Positions 58,292 through 64,000 of a DNA stretch of 64,000 nucleotides are shown here, piece after piece. Every line of letters begins with the position of its first letter. Position 1 is the first letter of the stretch. The position numbers and the translations under genes were made by a program. This DNA is from Thamnidium elegans. Its lineage: Eukaryota; Mucoromycota; Mucoromycetes; Mucorales; Mucoraceae. The notes beneath the pieces are model-generated. The model made no database searches and was not told the origin of the DNA. It saw nothing but the letters and a program-made list of their open reading frames with translations. The stretch spans positions 1 to 64,000 of the forward strand of contig JAIXMG010000030.1 in NCBI GenBank assembly GCA_025201345.1, in the 5' to 3' direction.

Positions 58292-58812
58292 CTATCGGCG
58301 TGCACATTGACAACGGGCGTAACAGTAAGTACCAGCACCTAAAAGAGATATAAATTAGATTTTTTATCATGTATTTTTCATTATTATTGTTTATAACAAT
58401 ACCATAGTAACGTGTACAATCAGAATTCGTTCGACTATAATAAAATATTTTAGTTTTTTTTTTCACGCAAGTCATAAGGTATTTTTGTTTGTTATGTTTT
58501 TTTTTACCAGTTACAATTATTATTATATCCACCTCGAGATCCACGAGTTAATCCAGTTGCCAAACCGATAATAAGACCAATCAAAATACAGCAACATATT
58601 GCAGAACAAAGTCTTCTTTTTAAACCAAGTGAACGGTTTTGAGGTGGTGCATAAAATTGCGTAAATCTCTGACCCATATTATTATTAGCTGGAGGCGGTG
58701 GTGCATACCCCTCTTCAGGTGGAGGTGGTGGCGGCTGGTAGTATGTCTGTCCTGGCAGATCTTGTCCTTGATATGAAGGTGGTGGTGCTTGCGTTTTATT
58801 AATACTTTGCAT
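58292..58812 (-). CDS. Small single-pass membrane protein with PPxY motif and Cys-rich tail
   Basis: From ATG 58812 (MQSINKTQAPPPSYQGQDLP). The Pro/Tyr-rich N-terminus contains PPPSY, a PPxY motif that WW-domain ubiquitin ligases of the Nedd4/Rsp5 type bind. A basic stretch (LGLKRRLCSAICCC) and one membrane helix (ILIGLIIGLATGL) follow. Two introns (about 58407-58508 inclusive of a 33-nt exon, and near 58340) join a Cys-rich tail. The tail reads NNNCNCRTNSDCTRYYG then AGTYCYARCQCARR*, ending at TAG 58292-58294. The middle exon is inferred from phase and splice signals. The architecture is that of many small fungal Rsp5-adaptor-like membrane proteins, but no specific family is recognised. Confidence 0.6.
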
Positions 58813-58997
58813 TATCTGTATATTATTTACTAAAGAGATAAAAAGATCCTTTTTAACAAACAAGCAAAAATATATATATTTATTGAATTAAAACAAAACA
58901 TATGAGACATTGATTTACTTTTTTTTTTCTTAGTGAACGGGTTAAAAAAAAAGAGAGATAGAGTAGTACATCGTTTTTTTAGTTTCTTTTAAATGTC

Positions 58998-59311
58998 TTA
59001 AATCAAGAATACTAGATAAGCTAGAACTACTATAGCTGCAACAGAAGACGATGACTTCATTGTGAATAATCTATCAGCAATAAAAAAATTTAGCCTGTAA
59101 ATCAATAATATCCGAGGTTAATAAAAAGTTACCTTAGTGCGTCATTGCTGGTAATGGTAATAATGGACCCTGTCGCCGTGGGAACTAGAGTGGTAAAAGA
59201 TGTTTCAGTGATCGTAATTGTACTGGTTGGCATTTCTTGTGGTGGCGGTAATAAATCATCAGCAAGAACAATTGTAATGCAAAAAAGTGCAATAAGAAAT
59301 AAAACTTTCAT
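58998..59311 (-). CDS. Small secreted, probably GPI-anchored protein
   Basis: Two exons: ATG 59311 to about 59133, and about 59073 to TAA 58998-59000. The signal peptide is MKVLFLIALFCITIVLA, with likely cleavage after ADD. The body is Thr/Ser-rich (STITITETSFTTLVPTATGS), typical of O-mannosylated wall proteins. The C-terminal exon supplies SSSSVAAIVVLAYLVFLI*, a small-residue site followed by a hydrophobic tail, as required for GPI addition. About 84 aa. The hydrophobic tail exists only if the intron is spliced, which supports the join. Confidence 0.65.
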
Positions 59312-59510
59312 TTTTTTTTTGGTTATTTTGGTTTGTGTTAATTTTCTATTTAAAAAAGTAGTAGTATATATACTATTTTATTACGGCATGACGATTCGGC
59401 TAATATTATATATTTGATAGCTTTTTTTTTTTCTTTTGATAATTGCCGTTTTGTGTGTATGTCCTGCATCTTTTTTTTTGTGTAATGCTACATTTTTCCT
59501 TCTCCTGAGA
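59312..59510. other. Intergenic upstream of the secreted protein gene
   Basis: About 200 bp, AT-rich. It serves as promoter space for the minus-strand secreted protein. Nothing further recognised. Confidence 0.3.
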
Positions 59511-59513
59511 GTT

Positions 59514-60012
59514 AAATTTTTTTTGGGGTGACTGTATAAATTAATGGAACACGTTATAAATTTTTTTTTAGAAAAAAGCCATAAAAAGGGGGGAAACCGT
59601 TTCCAAAATTTTTTTTTTTCCTTAGTAATTTATTATGTTATGGTAAGTGTTTATCTCTATATACGAAATTTGATAGAATTGTATCTATTTGGTTTCTTTT
59701 TTAAAAGGATGATTCAGGCATTTGACTTTAGGGTCTAGTCGGCCGTACTGGTTGACTAGGACCGTTGACGAAAAACCCCTAGCTACCTTATAATATATCT
59801 CTGACAAAAAAAGAAATCAATTTTATACAACCTATGAAAATTTTACTTTTTATTTTTTATGTTTGCATTTTATTAATATTATCTTTCTCTTTTACAGATC
59901 TCGTATCATTGCTGTCTAAAATACTTTATTTTTAAATAAAACAATTTTCTTTAAAAAAAACTTTATCTGTCTTCATTTTTTTTTTTTATACTTTACCTCG
60001 TGTTTGTGGCTT
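59514..60012 (+). ncRNA. snoRNA host transcript, copy 1
   Basis: A likely non-coding two-exon unit. Exon 1 ends TTATG followed by donor GTAAGTG near 59643. The intron holds the snoRNA-like element and ends TCTTTTACAG near 59898. Exon 2 continues about 100 bp. The spliced product would encode only about a dozen codons. The whole unit, including the upstream GACTGTATAAATTA-like promoter segment, is duplicated about 1 kb downstream. Confidence 0.5.
59690..59820 (+). ncRNA. Intronic C/D-box-like snoRNA, copy 1
   Basis: A core of about 100 nt is identical in both copies, while flanks diverge. It begins near a box C-like GGATGATTC (59707-59715) and ends at a box D CTGA (59801-59804). Outside the boxes a terminal stem TTTCTTTTTT / AAAAAAGAAA can pair. 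An internal hairpin GGTCTAGTCGGCC / GGTTGACTAGGACC with one bulge lies at about 59731-59763. It sits inside an intron of a short host transcript. Box C departs from RUGAUGA, and no rRNA target could be assigned by eye. Confidence 0.6.
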
Positions 60013-60100
60013 AAATTATCGGTTAGAAACAATATCCCTTGCAGTTTCTGGTTTTTTTTCTCGAAAAAAAAACTTTAGAAAATAGTCTATTTTTTATATC

Positions 60101-60179
60101 GCTATGTTAGTTGCTAGGTAATCCATAAGTTTTTATAATTGCTATTGTTAGTTGCTAGGCAACCCGTAACTTTTTTTTA
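60101..60179. repeat. Two tandem 39-40 bp units with X-box-like palindrome
   Basis: Units at 60101-60140 and 60141-60179 read GCTATGTTAGTTGCTAGGTA and GCTATTGTTAGTTGCTAGGC, followed by similar tails (AATCCATAAG / AACCCGTAAC). The second contains the palindrome GTTGCTAGGCAAC (60151-60163). This is close to the RFX-family X-box consensus GTNRCC-N-RGYAAC. The repeat lies between the two snoRNA-like units, upstream of copy 2. Confidence 0.6.
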
Positions 60180-60495
60180 GCTCAAAAATAAAAGTAACTC
60201 GTTAATTGATGCGATATATACGCGTGCAAGACTTGTAGACTTTTTTATTTTACGGGGAGAAAAACATAATGTTAGGGTTTTATACGGAGTTTTCTCGAAA
60301 GGACATTCGCGTCAAAAAAAAAAAAAAAAAGACCCCAGTTTTTTATTTCCAGGGTATTTTTTGCTCATATTGCACTTTATATAAAGTTAAGCGAATAACT
60401 CAACCTAGTACTACAAATAAATGCAGTACAAGATTTTAAACAGATATGCAACTAAATTCGTTACTGTAAACAATTGGAAGATCCTGTCAAAAATT

Positions 60496-60995
60496 ATTTT
60501 TTTTGGCGGGAGACTGTTTAAATTAGAGGAACAGTGTATAAATTTTTTTTTTTCTGGAAGCCAAAAAAAAAACCATAAATAGCGGCCCATTTCAAGCAAA
60601 TTGTATCTTTTTTTTTCTTTAGCAATTTATTCAATTATGGTAAGTGAACTATCTCCTATAAACAAGTTATAGACCTGTATTGTTTTTGGTTTCTTTTAAA
60701 AGGATGATTCAGGCATTTGACTTTAGGGTCTAGTCGGCCGTACTGGTTGACTAGGACCGTTGACGAAAAACCCCTAGCTACCTTATAATATATCTCTGAC
60801 AAAAAGAAATCAAATATAATACAAATCTATTTTACATTATTTTAATGTTGCATTTTATTAATATTTTTTTTTTCATTAGACCATTCTGTATTATTGTTTA
60901 AATTATTTGCATTATTTTTAATAAAAACCATTTAAAACAAAATATATCTGTCCTTTTTTTTTTCTCTTTTTTCTTATCGTGTGTTTGTGGCTTGT
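60496..60995 (+). ncRNA. snoRNA host transcript, copy 2
   Basis: Same layout as copy 1. A promoter-side segment GAGACTGTTTAAATTAGAGG leads to exon 1 ending TTATG before donor GTAAGTGAAC near 60640. The intron contains the snoRNA-like core and ends TTTTTCATTAG near 60879. Exon 2 is AT-rich with only a tiny open frame. Exon and promoter similarity to copy 1 is clear but partial. Confidence 0.5.
60686..60812 (+). ncRNA. Intronic C/D-box-like snoRNA, copy 2
   Basis: The core from AAAAGGATGATTCAGG to ATCTCTGAC is identical to copy 1. Box D CTGA is at 60796-60799. The terminal stem here is TTGGTTTCTTTT / AAAAGAAATCAA. Its T-run is shorter than in copy 1 and the partner A-run is shorter by the same amount. 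Pairing is therefore maintained, which supports a selected RNA structure. Confidence 0.6.
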
Positions 60996-61062
60996 TATTA
61001 AACAATTTCCCCTAGCCCTTTTTTTATTTTATCTTTTTATCTTTTTCTTAAGAATAACAAAA

Positions 61063-61918
61063 ATGACTTCAACAAAAGATGGTTTAGTTTTACATTATCA
61101 TGATGTAGTTATTAGACAGTCTGTATGTGTTTTTTTTTTCCTCAAGCTCGATAAAATTAATGATTTATACCGTTTTGTTGTAGGATTTACATACCTTGTT
61201 ACCAGGAGAATGGTTAAATGATACAATACTGGAGTTCCATATGGAGTTTTTGGAACGAACATTTGTACCAAAAGACGCCAATTTTTTATTCCTAAGACCT
61301 GGTATTGTTCATCTTATTACATATGCAGAAGGTAAAGTAAGTAAGTATTACAAAACGTTAGTGTTAACTGACAACAATAAAAAAAGGGGATGTAATGGAA
61401 CTAGCATCAGCTTTACCTAAAGATATGGATAAATATGCAGTCATCTTTATGCCTATAAACGATGGAGATCCTCAAAAGGCCAATAGCGGAACGCATTGGT
61501 CGTTGATGGTGTATATACGTGAGGCCAACTCGTTTTATTATTATGATACATTGAAATTTAATAATTTACGAGAGGGAGAACAAAGTTGTAAGCGTATACA
61601 ACCGTTATTGAAGTTAAATGAAGCAGCACAATTTATACCCTCCAGCACACCTCAACAAGGGAATGGCTCTGACTGTGGAGGTAAAGTAATAATAATAAAA
61701 AAAGGTTATAATATATTACTAAAGTACATGTAGTCTCAGTGATAGCGATTCTAGATTATATTCTACACCAATTACTTTGTTGCCGAGGAAAGGAAAAGGA
61801 AATTCAATATAATAAAGTGATGATTTTAAACACGAAATATATTTCTACACCACAACAAGTACGAGACAATATTAACGGAATGATTAAAAGACTTGTTCAA
61901 AGATCAAACAAGTCATGA
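61063..61918 (+). CDS. C48 cysteine protease, NEDD8/SUMO-specific (SENP8/Nep-like)
   Basis: Four exons from ATG 61063 (MTSTKDGLVLHYHDVVIRQS): 61063-61122, 61184-about 61331, about 61391-61680 and about 61733-61918. The ending is KRLVQRSNKS* (TGA 61916-61918). About 220 aa, close to human SENP8 (212 aa). LLPGEWLNDTILEFHMEFLE is the family's substrate-binding start. The catalytic His is in GTHWSLMVY, the Asp in FYYYDTLKFN and the Cys in QQGNGSDCGV, where the last codon is split by an intron. The small size and absence of an N-terminal extension favour a deneddylase over a Ulp1-type SUMO protease. The third intron boundary was chosen by phase. Confidence 0.88.
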
Positions 61919-62356
61919 ATAAACTCCTACTAGCCAATCAAAATAGTTTTTACGTGTATAAATTTTTTTATTATTTTTTTTTTTCGTTTAGAGCAAAAGT
62001 TTTTTTTTTTTTTTTCTTGTTCTTTCTTTTTCTCCCTCTTTTTTTTGTTGGAATAGGTGCGTATACTCCATTATTTTACCTACTTTTCATTGCTACTTTT
62101 TTTATACATATAACACAAGAAAAAAAAAATAAGAAGAGGAAAAAAGAAGATAAAAACAACTCGAACTTTTAAGTTTTTTTTTTCAGCAAAACTTGAAATG
62201 GGGATAGTACAAGCCACCCATTTTTTTTTCCTCTCCCCCTTTTTTTTTTCAATGTATTTTTTCAATGTGTATACAATATAGCAGTGGAAGTTTCGCGTCT
62301 TTTTTTTTAGATAGTTTATATTAAACATCCTTTTTATTTATATAGCTTTAATAAAA
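61919..62356. other. Promoter-side intergenic region of beta-NAC
   Basis: About 440 bp of strongly pyrimidine-biased plus strand (long T/C tracts) before ATG 62357. This is common upstream of highly expressed fungal genes. No coding sequence accepted. Confidence 0.4.
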
Positions 62357-62895
62357 ATGAACGCTGAAAAACTCGCCAAGCTTCAAGCTCAAGTCCGTAT
62401 GGGTGGTAAGGGTACTCCCCGTCGTAAGGTCAAGAAGGTTGTCAACAAGGCCAACTCCGGTGATGACCGTAAGCTCTCTGCTGCTCTCACCAAGTTGAAC
62501 GTTCAACCCATTCCCGGTGTTGATGAGGTCAACATGTTCAAGGATGACGGTAAGGTTATCCACTTCAACAACCCTCGTGGTAAGTTTTTATTTTATTTTG
62601 GAAAAGGGAAAAAGGTTGATAAACTAATACGTCGTATATCATAGTTTCCGCTGCTGCCAACGCCAACACCTATGCCATCCACGGTCGTTCCACTGAAAAG
62701 GAATTAGCTGAACTTATCCCCGGTATCTTGAACCAATTAGGTCCTGACTCCATGGCTGCCCTCAAGAAGCTCGCTGAGACTTTCCAACAAGCTCAAGGTG
62801 AGAACGCTGCTGGTGCCGATGATGATGAGATCCCCGATTTGGTCGAATCTTTCGATAAGGCTGAAATTGAGGAGAAGAAGGAAACCACTGCTTAA
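62357..62895 (+). CDS. EGD1: Nascent polypeptide-associated complex beta subunit (BTF3-like)
   Basis: Two exons, 62357-62579 and 62645-62895, about 157 aa. The ribosome-binding basic motif is [11 protein letters not shown] near residues 19-29. The NAC domain follows ([40 protein letters not shown]). A helical [20 protein letters not shown] and acidic tail ([20 protein letters not shown]) complete it. It pairs with alpha-NAC at the ribosome exit tunnel to shield nascent chains. Codon use is strongly biased (GGT, AAG, CTC, GTC), unlike neighbouring genes, fitting very high expression. Length is normal for the family. Confidence 0.96.
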
Positions 62896-63673
62896 GTGTT
62901 TTAAAAATACTCTTTTTTTTTCTTTTTAAAAAAAAAAATAATGTATATCTTGAAAAAAAAAATGTTTTTTTTTTGTTTTAAAAATAAAAAAAGATAAAAC
63001 AAAAAAAATGCTTTTTTTTAAAAATGAGTTCCTAAAAAACGAGTTGTATATAATTGTCTTTTTGTCAAACTGTTGCGTGTCACCTTTTTGTTGCTTGATA
63101 CGAAAGTAGTGTGCGGCTCAAATTAAAAGCGACGTTTCATCATTATTATACATAACGCTGCATTGATGTAATCGTAATGTGTTTTTTTTTTTCTTAAGAA
63201 AAGAGCGTATATTATCTAAAAATGATTGACAATCGCAATGTATGTTTTTTTTTGTTTAAAATCATCTAAAAGATTGATATTGGTACTTTTTATTTTTTTA
63301 GAAATATGACAAGGGTAAGGTCTATTCATTTGCTATTTATTAGTATACGCTAAGCATATCTTTCATGTGAATACAATAAAAGTAATGCGAACACAAACCA
63401 TATTAAGGGATCATTTATTAAACCACCAAATAGTTATGGTACTACATAAGAAATTTATTTCAATATATTACCATATCGTTGTCTTCTCTGTGTACACTGG
63501 TATAAAAAAATATTTGAATAAAACTCGACATTCTATATCACGTTGCAATATAACTGGGATACAGGACATCTTCTATTAAATTCATTATTTTATTGCTTTC
63601 AAAAGGGAAAGTAAACACGTACATATATTACGAAGAGGCATATGATGATAATTGCTTAGTTTTTTATATTTCT

Positions 63674-63730
<57 letters not shown>

Positions 63731-64000
63731 GTAACGAGATGTATATATTTGAAGTGTTTAGGTAATATGTATACATTATTTAATATTTGTCTTGTTTATA
63801 TATAGCACTTGCAATGGCTTACTTTTTATTTTATACTTTATTTTGGTGAATACTTGCTTCCTTTCAAATTACAAATAAGAATTAATCGGGTAAAAAAAAT
63901 AAAAAAAAACTCCTCTTGTATAAGAGTTTAAATACAAAGTAAATCCTTTTCGTACATTTTTCAGCATGTAAAAAAAAGTACCCTTTTTTTCTGAGTGCTT
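62896..64000. other. Terminal intergenic region
   Basis: About 1.1 kb to the window end. It contains many T/A runs, including a run of about 42 T followed by 13 A near 63676-63730, which could fold on itself. A few short open stretches (63367-63579, 63593-63805) are low in coding character and were not accepted. Confidence 0.4.

Noticed and set aside
63367..63805. Two short plus-strand ORFs near the window end
   Set aside because: Composition is random AT-rich and the second reads through a T-run. No splice-consistent extension.

Overview
The window is nuclear DNA of an early-diverging filamentous fungus, most likely Mucorales (Mucoromycota). It is very AT-rich. Its genes carry many short GT..AG introns of about 45-100 bp, often with CTAAC-like branch sites and long A or T runs. 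Protein relationships are fungal: a Trl1-type tRNA ligase, Tup1, Tah18, Ett1/Nro1-like, ORT1, F-box/LRR proteins and a Tudor-less SMN. Codon bias is strongest in beta-NAC, KGD2 and acetyl-CoA synthetase. No bacterial features (operons, CRISPR, IS) are present.

Layout. 0-5.6 kb: a 3'-partial gene overlapping tail-to-tail with an unrecognised helical protein gene, a tRNA ligase that consists only of the sealing domain, and decayed gene fragments. One fragment is a truncated pseudocopy of the zinc-finger gene at 29.7-31.8 kb. 6-11 kb: an anion:cation-symporter-type MFS transporter and acetyl-CoA synthetase. 11-14.7 kb: gene-poor DNA with a mariner relic. 14.7-17.1 kb: Tup1 co-repressor. 17.6-19.4 kb: broken lineage-specific genes. 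19.7-21.9 kb: Tah18/NDOR1. 22.6-24.6 kb: a FYVE protein of Vac1/rabenosyn type. 25.9-27.3 kb: SMN and an A20/AN1 zinc-finger protein. 28.2-28.7 kb: an inverted minisatellite. 29.7-31.8 kb: the zinc-finger family gene.

32.3-42.4 kb holds a bHLH factor with six PKA-like sites, an M13 metallopeptidase, an Ett1/Nro1-like protein and two tandem F-box genes, the second frameshifted. A small MITE lies at 42.7 kb. 43.3-50.7 kb holds an ORT1-like mitochondrial carrier, a methyltransferase, a YqjM-type ene-reductase, RPB9 and KGD2. 50.9-55.4 kb is SPT6. 56-57 kb is a second mariner relic. 57.2-59.3 kb has three small genes, including a PPxY membrane protein and a GPI-like secreted protein. 59.5-61 kb has two tandem copies of an intron-hosted C/D-type snoRNA-like gene. 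61-62.9 kb holds a NEDD8/SUMO-type protease and beta-NAC.

The genes are mostly independent housekeeping units. Thematic links are transcription (Tup1, RPB9, SPT6, bHLH), acetate/TCA metabolism (ACS, KGD2) and RNA maturation (tRNA ligase, SMN, snoRNA-like genes). Intergenic DNA is littered with fragments of lineage-specific gene families and Tc1/mariner debris. Exon joins were made by eye from splice signals and reading-frame continuity. Assignments come from recognised motifs, not from searches.
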